Source: Gp6-AA45 sp035652075
Lineage (GTDB): Bacteria; Acidobacteriota; Vicinamibacteria; Vicinamibacterales; CAVVIG01
Direction: 5' to 3'
DNA: 64,000 nucleotides
Assembly (NCBI GenBank): GCA_035652075.1
Contig: DASREL010000065.1
Coordinates: 41,222 to 105,221 of the forward strand
Shown: positions 42,844 to 50,286 of the stretch, piece after piece
How positions within the stretch are numbered: the stretch's first letter is position 1
Layout of the letters: every line of letters begins with the position of its first letter
Translations under genes and position numbers: made by a program
The notes under the pieces: generated by a model
The model's database searches: none
The model's input: the letters and a program-made list of their open reading frames with translations, nothing else
What the model was told of the DNA's origin: nothing

Positions 42844-43787
42844 CGCTCGCGTCGAACCTCACGAGGCAGCTTGTCGTCACGGAATCCGAGAAAGGATGCG
42901 TGACGCAGGCTGCCGTCACGCGTCCACTCAGTGAACGCGATTTCGACCACGACCTGCGGCGTTACCCACACGAGCGCCGTCATCTCCTCAGCGGTGATGC
43001 CCTCGCCCCAGTGACTGGATTTGCTGGTCGGCAGATTTGCAAACGGGCATCGTCGACTCACGAACGGCTCCAACCGCTCGAAGACCCGTGCACGCGACGC
43101 GGGCGTGAACCCGCTGCGGACCTTCCCGGCCGACAATAACTTCTTGCCGTCGTAGTAGCCGACGACGAGCGAATCGAACTGTGTCGCGTTCGGCTTGTAT
43201 CCACCGACGACGAATTCCTGATGCTGCGCGAAACGCACCTTCACCCACGCGTCGCTGCGCCGTCCGGACTCGTAGAGCGATCGACGACGCTTCGCCACGA
43301 TACCTTCGAGCTGCAGTCGCCTCACGGCATCGACGATGTCGTCCGGGGTGCCCGGCAACGGATCGGACAGCAGCAGGGCCGATCCGCCGACGAGGTCGCG
43401 CAACAGCGCGCGGCGCTCGTCCAGCGGCGTTTTCAGCAGATCGCGGCCATTCACATGCAGCAGATCGAACGCGTAGAAAACGATCGCGAGACCTTCGGTC
43501 GCCCAGTGGTGGAGCGCCTGAAACGACGGCCGGCCGCTCGCGTCGACAGCCACCACTTCCCCGTCGATCAGCGCTGTTTTCGCGTCGAGTTGCGCGGCCG
43601 CCTGCGCAACCTGCCGGAACTGCTCGGTGACGTCTTTGAGATTCCTCGACGCCAGCGTGACGGAGGGGCCGTTCTTGACGATCTGAGTCCGGTAGCCGTC
43701 CCATTTCACTTCGTAGGACCACTCCGCCCCACGCGGCGGTTCCCCTGATGGCACCGCCATCATCGGCTTGACCGGTTTCACGCGCAC
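42840..43787 (-). CDS. Stand-alone ATP-dependent DNA ligase (LigD/LigC-like)
   Basis: The product is 315 aa if started at the GTG at 43787, which a CATAAT box 6 nt upstream favours; a GTG at 43781 and ATGs at 43763/43760 are alternatives. The adenylation site is EVKWDGYR, with Lys28 as nucleophile. TALIDGEVVAVDASG, YAFDLLHVNGRDL, EGIVAKRRRS and SDAWVKVRF are the other nucleotidyltransferase motifs, and the OB-fold follows. It lacks the polymerase and phosphoesterase modules of full LigD. It seals nicks using ATP, probably in repair. Confidence 0.88.
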   Translation of the reverse strand: MRVKPVKPMMAVPSGEPPRGAEWSYEVKWDGYRTQIVKNGPSVTLASRNLKDVTEQFRQVAQAAAQLDAKTALIDGEVVAVDASGRPSFQALHHWATEGLAIVFYAFDLLHVNGRDLLKTPLDERRALLRDLVGGSALLLSDPLPGTPDDIVDAVRRLQLEGIVAKRRRSLYESGRRSDAWVKVRFAQHQEFVVGGYKPNATQFDSLVVGYYDGKKLLSAGKVRSGFTPASRARVFERLEPFVSRRCPFANLPTSKSSHWGEGITAEEMTALVWVTPQVVVEIAFTEWTRDGSLRHASFLGFRDDKLPREVRRER

Positions 43788-43793
43788 GCTCGA

Positions 43794-43799
43794 ATTATG
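43794..43799 (-). promoter_or_regulatory. Putative -10 box (CATAAT) for the DNA ligase
   Basis: On the minus strand CATAAT lies 6 nt before the GTG at 43787. On the plus strand the same bases (ATTATGG) lie 14 nt before the divergent ATG at 43813. Confidence 0.35.
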
Positions 43800-43812
43800 G
43801 TGCGAAAATCGA

Positions 43813-44787
43813 ATGGTGCTGCTCCCTGCGCTGATCATCGCGCTCGGCGGATGGCGCGAGCCCCTTGTCCTTGCCGACGTCCTCGGCGACGACGGCGTCG
43901 CGCTTCGCGAACGGACGATCGCATTTCTCATCGATCGCCTGCGCACACCGCACTTCGAACCGACCAACCGTCTTCGCTACTGGCTCGGATACGCTGACGA
44001 TCGTCAAGCGCAAGCGTACGACGCCCGCGAGACGTCGCTCCCCAATCGAGCGGACCAGCTGACGGCGCGCATGCGAGCGTTCACCGCGACACAACAAGCG
44101 GCCTTGCTGACCCATCAGTTCGCGTTAGAGGATCCCGCCGACTGGGTCGACGAAGCGCGGACGCTCGGCGGCGACATGCAATTTCTCACGCGGTACATCG
44201 ATCATCTCGACCAGGGCGGCACAGACCGGCTCCGCGATGTCGCGTGGCACGAGCGGCTATGGCTTGCTCGGATCGACCCGTCGCAGCGCGACGAGATCGC
44301 GTTGCGTTTCGCGCGCGAGCGGCCGCAGGACTCGTTCGACGCGGCATGGGCCGGCACGTTCGACGACGACAGTGTCGCGCTGCCCGAAGGCACACTGACA
44401 TCGATTGACGCCGTCCACACCGACTTGCGGCGCTCGCGGCCGCAGGCGTGGACCATCCTGCTGGTGTGGGACGTGCGGTGCCAGACGTGTCTTGCGGACC
44501 TCGTCCGGTTCGCCGCACTCGCGCGCGAGTTTCCGGAGCAGGTGCTGACGATCACGGCCGACGATGACAGCGAAGCCGTCCGTCTCTGGCTTGCCGACCA
44601 TAGTCTGACCGTGCCGGTCGGACTCGTTGATCGTTCGGTCGTGGAGCAACTGCGCGCAGTCCCGGGGTCGAAGTTCGTCATCTCGCCGCGCGGCATGTCG
44701 ACGCGGCTGCGCGGCGAGCGATGGGAGGAAGACGCCCGCCACGCACTCCAGGCCCCCTCGGCACCGCAGGCACCTCGAGCACCTTAG
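43813..44787 (+). CDS. Thioredoxin-fold domain protein of unknown role
   Basis: The product is 324 aa from the ATG at 43813. The N-terminal about 200 residues are alpha-helical with no family I can name. The C-terminal part is a thioredoxin-like fold: WTILLVWDVRCQTCLADLV with a CQTC redox pair, VLTITADDDSEAVRLWL and a cis-Pro VPGSKFVISPRG. The first helix is hydrophobic enough to be an anchor or signal. The last residues (QAPSAPQAPRAP) and the stop codon itself come from the 9-bp tandem repeat that follows. Confidence 0.6.
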   Translation: MVLLPALIIALGGWREPLVLADVLGDDGVALRERTIAFLIDRLRTPHFEPTNRLRYWLGYADDRQAQAYDARETSLPNRADQLTARMRAFTATQQAALLTHQFALEDPADWVDEARTLGGDMQFLTRYIDHLDQGGTDRLRDVAWHERLWLARIDPSQRDEIALRFARERPQDSFDAAWAGTFDDDSVALPEGTLTSIDAVHTDLRRSRPQAWTILLVWDVRCQTCLADLVRFAALAREFPEQVLTITADDDSEAVRLWLADHSLTVPVGLVDRSVVEQLRAVPGSKFVISPRGMSTRLRGERWEEDARHALQAPSAPQAPRAP

Positions 44788-44820
44788 GCACCTTAGGCAC
44801 CTTAGGCACCTTAGGCACCC
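44762..44820. repeat. 9-bp CACCTTAGG tandem repeat
   Basis: Six units: CACCGCAGG, CACCTCGAG, then four perfect CACCTTAGG copies, then CACCC. The TAG stop of the thioredoxin-fold gene lies in the first perfect unit. The copies end just before the ParB-like gene's TATGAT box. Confidence 0.9.
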
Positions 44821-44834
44821 TATGATGTTGGGCT

Positions 44835-45782
44835 ATGCCGCCACGTAAAAAGCCGGTCCGTCGAAAGAAGATCGCCCCCTCGTCTGTCGGATTAACCGCT
44901 GCGGAAACACGCAACGTCTCGAGTGGTGACGTGGAGACGCTCGCCGCACAGATCGACGCGGACGGCGGCGCGGTGCTCGGCAAGTACAACGACCCGTTTG
45001 GCGGGACACCGCTGCTGCTGGCCGCGCTGCCCGTCGACAAGGTGGAGCCGACGCCGTATCAGCGCGATCCGTCCGATACGCACGTCAAACGATTGATGGG
45101 CGTCATCGAAACGATCGGCCGTTTCCTCGATCCCATCATCGCGATGCGCGATGACGGGCAGTACTTCACACCAAACGGCAACCATCGACTGCAGGCGCTC
45201 AAGAAACTCGGCGTCCGGACCGTGATCGCGCTCGTCGTCCCCGATCCGGACGTCGCGTTCAAGATCCTTGCGTTGAATACCGAGAAGGCGCACAACCTCC
45301 GCGAGAAATCGCTCGAGACGATTCGGATGGCTCGTGCGCTCGCCAAGCGCAGCGATGCGGCCGAAAAGACATTCGCGTTCGAGTTCGAGCAGCCGGCATT
45401 TCTCACGCTGGGCATCGCGTACGAAGAACGTGGACGGCTGAGCGGCGGCGCGTATCAGTCGATCCTTCGTCGCGTGGACGAGTTCCTCGACGAGCCGATC
45501 GCAAAGGCTGTGAAGGAGCGCGAGCGGCGCGGCAGAAAGATCCTGAAGCTCGACGATGCCGTGAGCGCGGCGGTTGAGAAACTGAAAGCGAAGGGATTGA
45601 CGAGCCCGTATCTGAAATCGTTCGTCGTGGCGCGCGTCAACTACACGCGGTTCTCCAAAGCGACGTCGTTCGACTTCGACGAGGCGCTCGACAAGATCAT
45701 CGCGAGCGCGCAGAAGTTCAACGTCGACAAGGTGAAGCAGGAGGACGTCGCGCGCAGCGGCGGCGCGCCCGACGAGGAGTAG
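44835..45782 (+). CDS. ParB/sulfiredoxin-fold domain protein
   Basis: The product is 315 aa. After a basic N-terminus the ParB-like nuclease/CTPase domain is visible: AALPVDKVEPTPYQRD, RLMGVIETIGRFLDPIIA, and FTPNGNHRLQALKKLGV where canonical ParB has GERR. A long helical C-terminus follows (KAHNLREKSLETIRMARAL). GNHR in place of GERR suggests a non-partition role, such as a DNA-related adaptor. A TATGAT box (44821-44826) lies 8 nt upstream of the ATG. The DNA ligase nearby fits a genome-maintenance setting, but no link is proven. Confidence 0.75.
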   Translation: MPPRKKPVRRKKIAPSSVGLTAAETRNVSSGDVETLAAQIDADGGAVLGKYNDPFGGTPLLLAALPVDKVEPTPYQRDPSDTHVKRLMGVIETIGRFLDPIIAMRDDGQYFTPNGNHRLQALKKLGVRTVIALVVPDPDVAFKILALNTEKAHNLREKSLETIRMARALAKRSDAAEKTFAFEFEQPAFLTLGIAYEERGRLSGGAYQSILRRVDEFLDEPIAKAVKERERRGRKILKLDDAVSAAVEKLKAKGLTSPYLKSFVVARVNYTRFSKATSFDFDEALDKIIASAQKFNVDKVKQEDVARSGGAPDEE

Positions 45783-45785
45783 ACT
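45780..45785 (+). promoter_or_regulatory. Putative -10 box (TAGACT) for the S10 peptidase
   Basis: TAGACT contains the TAG stop of the ParB-like gene and lies 6 nt before the ATG at 45792. It implies a promoter and leaderless start at the very end of the preceding gene. Confidence 0.4.
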
Positions 45786-45791
45786 AAGCGA

Positions 45792-47366
45792 ATGAGGAAA
45801 TCCATCTCGACTCTCGCACTCTTATTCGTCGTCTCGACGTCGTTCGCCGCGGCCCAGGGCCGTGGCGGACAGCAGGCACAGCAGCCGCAAGCGCAAGCCG
45901 CGCAGAACGCGGGTCCGCGCGAAGAGTTTGCCGGACCGAACGAAGAAAAAATCTCGCAGACGTCGCACACCGTGCGCCTCGACGGACGCGAGATCAAGTA
46001 CACCGCGACGGCCGGCACGCTGCCGATTCGGCTCGATAACGGTCAGGTCGTCGCACGCATGTTCTTCGTCGCGTACTCGAAGGACGGCGAGGACGTGAAG
46101 ACGCGACCGCTGTCGTTCCTGTACAACGGCGGACCTGGCGCCGCGACGATCTGGCTGCACATGGGATCGTTCGCGCCGAAACACGTCCGCATGGCCGAGG
46201 ACGGCTTCCAGCCGGCGCCGCCCTATCAGCTCGTCGACAATGAGAACTCGCTGATCGACGTCACCGACATGGTCTTCGTCGACGCGATCTCGACCGGCTA
46301 CAGCCGCATGACGCCGGGCAACAACTCGGCGCAGTTCCACGGCCAGTCGGGCGACCTGCGCGCATTCGGCGAATTCATCAACGAGTACCTGACGCATTTC
46401 AGCCGCTGGCCGTCGCCGAAGTATCTGATCGGCGAGAGCTACGGCACGATCCGGTCTGCTGGGCTTGCCGAAGAGATCCAGCAGCGGCACGGCGTCGAGC
46501 TGAACGGCATCGCGTTCATCTCGTCGCTCCTCACCTATCAGACGCTGTCGCCCTCACCGGACAACGACATCGCGTACGCGGCGAACATCGAAACGTTTAC
46601 GGCCGACGCGTGGTACCACAAGAAGCTGCCGCAGGATCTGCAGCGCCTGTCGTTGAAGGAAGCGGTCGACCAATCGCGCACCTTCGCCTGGGGCGACTAC
46701 ATGGCGGCGCTCACGAAGGGCAACACGCTGACCGACGCGGAGCGCAGCGCGATGGCGCAAAAAATCGCGCGGTTCACCGGGTTGTCGCCGCAGTTCGTCC
46801 TCAACGCGAACCTGCGCGTGACGGCCGACAGGTTTCGCAAGGAACTGTTGCGCGACAAACGGCTCGCGATCGGCCGCCTCGACGGGCGGTTTACGTCGAT
46901 CGATGCCGACGCGGCCGGCGAGCGCGAAGAGTTCGACATCTCGAACAGCGCGCTCCAGGGTCCGTACACGGCGATGTTCCAGGATTACGTCAAGAACGAG
47001 CTGAAGTGGGAAACCGACCTGCACTATCCGTCATCGGGCAACGTACGGCCGTGGACCTACGATCAGAACCGCTACATGGACATGACCGAGGCGCTGCGAT
47101 CCGCGATGACACACAACCCGTTCCTGAAAGTGTTCGTCGCGATCGGCTACTACGACATGGCGACGATCATGGGCGGCGCCGAATTCAACTTCACGCACCT
47201 GGCGTACGAGAAACAGGTCGTCGATCGCGTGTCGTACGGCTATTACGAAGCCGGCCACATGATTTACATCCGGCCGTCCGAGCACAAGAAGCTGAAGAAC
47301 GACATCGCCAAGTTCATCCAGGGAACGAGGGCGAACACGCGGCCAACGTCGACCTCGCAACCGTAA
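45792..47366 (+). CDS. Secreted S10 serine carboxypeptidase-like protein
   Basis: The product is 524 aa. Signal peptide ends SFAAAQ, then a Gln/Ala/Gly-rich stretch. The S10 domain shows the oxyanion loop YNGGPGAATIWLHMG, the nucleophile Ser in LIGESYGTIRSAGLAE, the acid Asp in GYYDMATIMGG and the His in YYEAGHMIYIRP. All three catalytic positions are present. It should trim C-terminal residues in the periplasm at acid pH. The GH127 gene follows two bases after its stop. Confidence 0.88.
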   Translation: MRKSISTLALLFVVSTSFAAAQGRGGQQAQQPQAQAAQNAGPREEFAGPNEEKISQTSHTVRLDGREIKYTATAGTLPIRLDNGQVVARMFFVAYSKDGEDVKTRPLSFLYNGGPGAATIWLHMGSFAPKHVRMAEDGFQPAPPYQLVDNENSLIDVTDMVFVDAISTGYSRMTPGNNSAQFHGQSGDLRAFGEFINEYLTHFSRWPSPKYLIGESYGTIRSAGLAEEIQQRHGVELNGIAFISSLLTYQTLSPSPDNDIAYAANIETFTADAWYHKKLPQDLQRLSLKEAVDQSRTFAWGDYMAALTKGNTLTDAERSAMAQKIARFTGLSPQFVLNANLRVTADRFRKELLRDKRLAIGRLDGRFTSIDADAAGEREEFDISNSALQGPYTAMFQDYVKNELKWETDLHYPSSGNVRPWTYDQNRYMDMTEALRSAMTHNPFLKVFVAIGYYDMATIMGGAEFNFTHLAYEKQVVDRVSYGYYEAGHMIYIRPSEHKKLKNDIAKFIQGTRANTRPTSTSQP

Positions 47367-47368
47367 CC

Positions 47369-49342
47369 ATGATCCCACCAAGATCACGAAGGCCACGAAG
47401 TTCACGAAGAGCATATTTGTGTGGCTTCGTGCTCTTCGTGCTCTTCGTGGCCTTCGCGGGTGCGCAGCCGCGGGTCAACGACTACGCGCTCCACGCAGTG
47501 CCGCTGACGGCTGTCCATGTCAGCGACACGTTTTGGGCTCCGAAGATCGACATCAACCGCACCGTCACCATCCCGCACATCCTCAAAGAAAATGAGATCA
47601 CCGGACGCGTCGAGAACTTCCTGAAGGCGGCGCACAAAGAGGACGGCCAGTACAAAGGGCACCGCTACGACGATACCGACACGTACAAAATCATCGAGTC
47701 GGCGTCCTACGCGATGGCGGCGCAACCTGACGCCGCGCTCGACAGGAAGATCGACGATCTGATCGCGATCCTGGCAGCGGCGCAGGAGCCCGACGGGTAT
47801 CTCTACGCCGCGCGGACGGCCGACCCGCAGCATCCGGCGCCCGGCGCCGGTCCCGAGCGGTGGTCGTGGCTGCACACGAGCCACGAACTGTACAACCAAG
47901 GGCATCTCTACGAAGCCGCGGTCGCGCATTTTCAAGCCACCGGCAAGCGCACGCTTCTGAACATCGCCATCAAGAGCGCGGATCTCGTCTGCCGGACCTT
48001 TGGTCCCAACGCGCGGCACGACGTGCCCGGCCACGAAGAGATCGAACTCGCGCTCGTAAAGCTGTTTCGCGTCACGGGCGATCGCAAGTATCTGGACGAA
48101 GCCGCGTTCTTCCTCGATCAGCGCGGGCGCGAACACAATCCGCCGCTGCACCTCTTCCCGGAGGGCGATCCGTTCCGGATGTACAACGATCTCGCCTATC
48201 GTCAGGATCAGAAACCGGTGACCGAGCAATTGACCGCAGTCGGCCATGCGGTCCGAGCAACGTATCTGTACTCCGGCATGACCGACGCCGCCATGTTGAC
48301 GGGCGACGATGTACTGGGCCGCGCGGTCGATGCGCTGTGGAAGGACGTGGTGTCGAAGAAGATGTACGTGACCGGCGGCCTCGGCGCCGTCGGCGGCGCC
48401 GAAGCGTTTGGTGACGATTACGTAATGCCGAACCGCGCGTATGCGGAAACGTGCGCATCGGTCGGCGGTCTGCTCTGGTATCACCGCATGTTCCTGCGCA
48501 CCGGCGACGCGGCGTACTACGACACGTTCGAGCGGACGCTTTACAACGGTCTCCTGTCGGGTGTCTCGCTGTCCGGTGACAGGTTCTTCTATCAGAATCC
48601 GCTGGTATCGAACGGCCGCATCGATCGCCAGGAGTATTTCGACGTCGCGTGCTGCCCCGCCAATCTGTCGCGTCTCATCGGCGCGCTGCCGGGCCTCATG
48701 TACGCCACACGCGACCGCGACATCTTCGTCAACCTGTTCGTCGGCAGCACGGCGACGATTCCAACGAGCGATGGAGCCGTCACGCTCACGCAGCGGACCG
48801 AGTATCCGTGGGACGGGCGCGTGACGCTGCGTGTCGACGCGGCGCCGGGCGGTGACGCGCTGGCGATCGCGTTGCGTATCCCCGGCTGGGCGCGCGGCGA
48901 CACGTCACCCGGCGGGCTGTATCGGTTCGTCGCGCATCGTCGCTCGCCGGAACGGGTCGCGCTGCGCGTCAACGGCAAACCTGTCACGGTCGAAATCGAG
49001 AATGGATTTGCGCGCGTGCGCCGCCGATGGCTGAAGGGCGATCACATCCAGCTCGATCTCCCGATGCCGATCGAGCGCGTCGTCGCCGACGATCGCGTCG
49101 CGGAGGATCGCGACAAAACGGCGATTCAGCGCGGACCGATTGTCTACGCGCTCGAAGGGATCGATAATGGCGGCCACGTGCTGGACCGCCGGCTGCCGAT
49201 CGACGCACCGCTCGAACATCATTTTGCCGAGACGCTCCTCAACGGCGTCGAGGTGATCACGGGCGGCGGCGTGACTGCCGTCCCCTATTACGCCTGGAAC
49301 AACCGCGGCCGCGGAGAAATGACCGTATGGATCGCCAAATGA
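47369..49342 (+). CDS. GH127 beta-L-arabinofuranosidase-like enzyme
   Basis: The product is 657 aa from the ATG at 47369. The zinc-cysteine active site of GH127 is present: Glu360 and Cys362 in YAETCASVGG, and Cys428/Cys429 in DVACCPANLSR. The (alpha/alpha)6 barrel is full length (FWAPKIDINRTVTIP, WSWLHTSHELYNQGHLYEAA). It should release arabinofuranose or a similar pentose from plant or bacterial glycans. The signal peptide is encoded by an inverted CACGAA word repeat: RSRRPRSSRR then FVLFVLFVAFAG. Confidence 0.9.
   Translation: MIPPRSRRPRSSRRAYLCGFVLFVLFVAFAGAQPRVNDYALHAVPLTAVHVSDTFWAPKIDINRTVTIPHILKENEITGRVENFLKAAHKEDGQYKGHRYDDTDTYKIIESASYAMAAQPDAALDRKIDDLIAILAAAQEPDGYLYAARTADPQHPAPGAGPERWSWLHTSHELYNQGHLYEAAVAHFQATGKRTLLNIAIKSADLVCRTFGPNARHDVPGHEEIELALVKLFRVTGDRKYLDEAAFFLDQRGREHNPPLHLFPEGDPFRMYNDLAYRQDQKPVTEQLTAVGHAVRATYLYSGMTDAAMLTGDDVLGRAVDALWKDVVSKKMYVTGGLGAVGGAEAFGDDYVMPNRAYAETCASVGGLLWYHRMFLRTGDAAYYDTFERTLYNGLLSGVSLSGDRFFYQNPLVSNGRIDRQEYFDVACCPANLSRLIGALPGLMYATRDRDIFVNLFVGSTATIPTSDGAVTLTQRTEYPWDGRVTLRVDAAPGGDALAIALRIPGWARGDTSPGGLYRFVAHRRSPERVALRVNGKPVTVEIENGFARVRRRWLKGDHIQLDLPMPIERVVADDRVAEDRDKTAIQRGPIVYALEGIDNGGHVLDRRLPIDAPLEHHFAETLLNGVEVITGGGVTAVPYYAWNNRGRGEMTVWIAK
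47387..47456 (+). repeat. 27-bp-arm inverted repeat encoding the GH127 signal peptide
   Basis: Left arm 47387-47413 and right arm 47430-47456 pair at 25 of 27 positions with a 16-nt loop. The word CACGAAG/CTTCGTG is repeated inside each arm. The left arm encodes Arg-rich residues and the right arm the hydrophobic core of the signal. Confidence 0.85.
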
Positions 49343-50193
49343 AAAAATCGATTGCTGCGATTCTGCCATTCTGCCTGTCTGCAATCCTCGTCGCATCGCC
49401 CGTGGTGAAAGGCCCCGAGCACGGCGCGCTGGTGATCGTCGGCGGCGGCAAGCTGGTGCCGGAGATCCTCGAGAAATTCTTCGGTCTCGCCGGCGGTAAA
49501 GATGCCCCGGTCGTCGTCGTGCCGACGGCTGCGGGACAGGACAGCTATCCCGCTGACTGGTCCGGCCTGAAGGCGTTCAAGGACTTCGGCGCAACCAACC
49601 TCACGCTTCTCCACACGACCGATCGCAAGGTCGCGGATTCCGAGGAATTCGTAAAACCGATCACGACCGCGAAGGCGGTGTGGTTCGTCGGGGGCCGCCA
49701 GTGGCACCTCGTCGACTCGTACCTCCACACGCGCACTCAACGCGAGGTCGAGAAGGTTCTCGCGCGTGGCGGCGTGGTCGGCGGATCCTCAGCCGGCGCC
49801 TCGATCCTCGCCGACTATCTGGTCCGCGGGGCCGTCGAAGGCAATCGCGTGATGATGGCGCCGGGCTACGAAGAAGGATTCGGGCTGATCAAAGGCGTCG
49901 CGATCGATCAGCACATGCTGACGCGAAATCGCCAGGACGATCTCGAGGAAGTGGTCGCGAAGCATCCCGAGCTGCTCGGCATCTCGATCGACGAAAGCAC
50001 CGCCATCGTCGTCCAGGGGCAGCAGTTCGAGATCATCGGCGCCAGCAAGATTGCCGTCCACGACGGCGTCTCGGATCCGAAAGCGCAGGATCGGAACTTC
50101 ACGAAGAAGTACTTCTTCATGGGCCACGGCGAGAAGTACGACCTCACGAAGCTCGAGCGGCTCAAGAAACCGCAATCAACGGAACAGCACTGA
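49339..50193 (+). CDS. Secreted peptidase S51 (cyanophycinase-like)
   Basis: The product is 284 aa from the ATG at 49339, which overlaps the GH127 stop (ATGA). The signal peptide ends AILVASP. The S51 fold shows LVIVGGGKLVPEIL, VVVVPTAAGQDSYPAD, WFVGGRQWHLVDSYL and the nucleophile VVGGSSAGASILADYLVRG. GLIKGVAIDQHMLTRNRQDD is the conserved metal/His region. Cyanophycinase-type enzymes cleave beta-Asp peptides. There is no cyanophycin synthetase here, so an alternative isopeptide or asparaginyl dipeptide is likely. Confidence 0.85.
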   Translation: MKKSIAAILPFCLSAILVASPVVKGPEHGALVIVGGGKLVPEILEKFFGLAGGKDAPVVVVPTAAGQDSYPADWSGLKAFKDFGATNLTLLHTTDRKVADSEEFVKPITTAKAVWFVGGRQWHLVDSYLHTRTQREVEKVLARGGVVGGSSAGASILADYLVRGAVEGNRVMMAPGYEEGFGLIKGVAIDQHMLTRNRQDDLEEVVAKHPELLGISIDESTAIVVQGQQFEIIGASKIAVHDGVSDPKAQDRNFTKKYFFMGHGEKYDLTKLERLKKPQSTEQH

Positions 50194-50194
50194 C

Positions 50195-50278
50195 ATTGCG
50201 GAATGCGGATTGAGGATTGCGGATTTACTGGCGATTGATCGTCAATAAATCCGCAATCCGCATTCCGCAATCCGCAAT
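50195..50278. terminator. 33-nt-arm hairpin of ATTGCGGA words between convergent genes
   Basis: Left arm 50195-50227 and right arm 50246-50278 pair at 30 of 33 positions around an 18-nt loop. It fills the gap between the S51 and S9 genes and should stop transcription from both sides. The arms are themselves tandem GCGGATT words. Confidence 0.75.
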
Positions 50279-50286
50279 GACACCTT

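Noticed and set aside
42840..43787. Full LigD non-homologous end-joining system
   Set aside because: Only the ligase domain is present; no polymerase, phosphoesterase or Ku gene is seen in the window.
44762..44820. Origin iterons next to a ParB-like gene
   Set aside because: The 9-bp units are gap-free, belong to the local word-repeat class and have no Rep or DnaA-box context. The ParB-like protein lacks GERR.
49339..50193. Cyanophycin utilisation
   Set aside because: Only the S51 hydrolase is present. No cyanophycin synthetase or isoaspartyl dipeptidase gene is near, so the function is left open.
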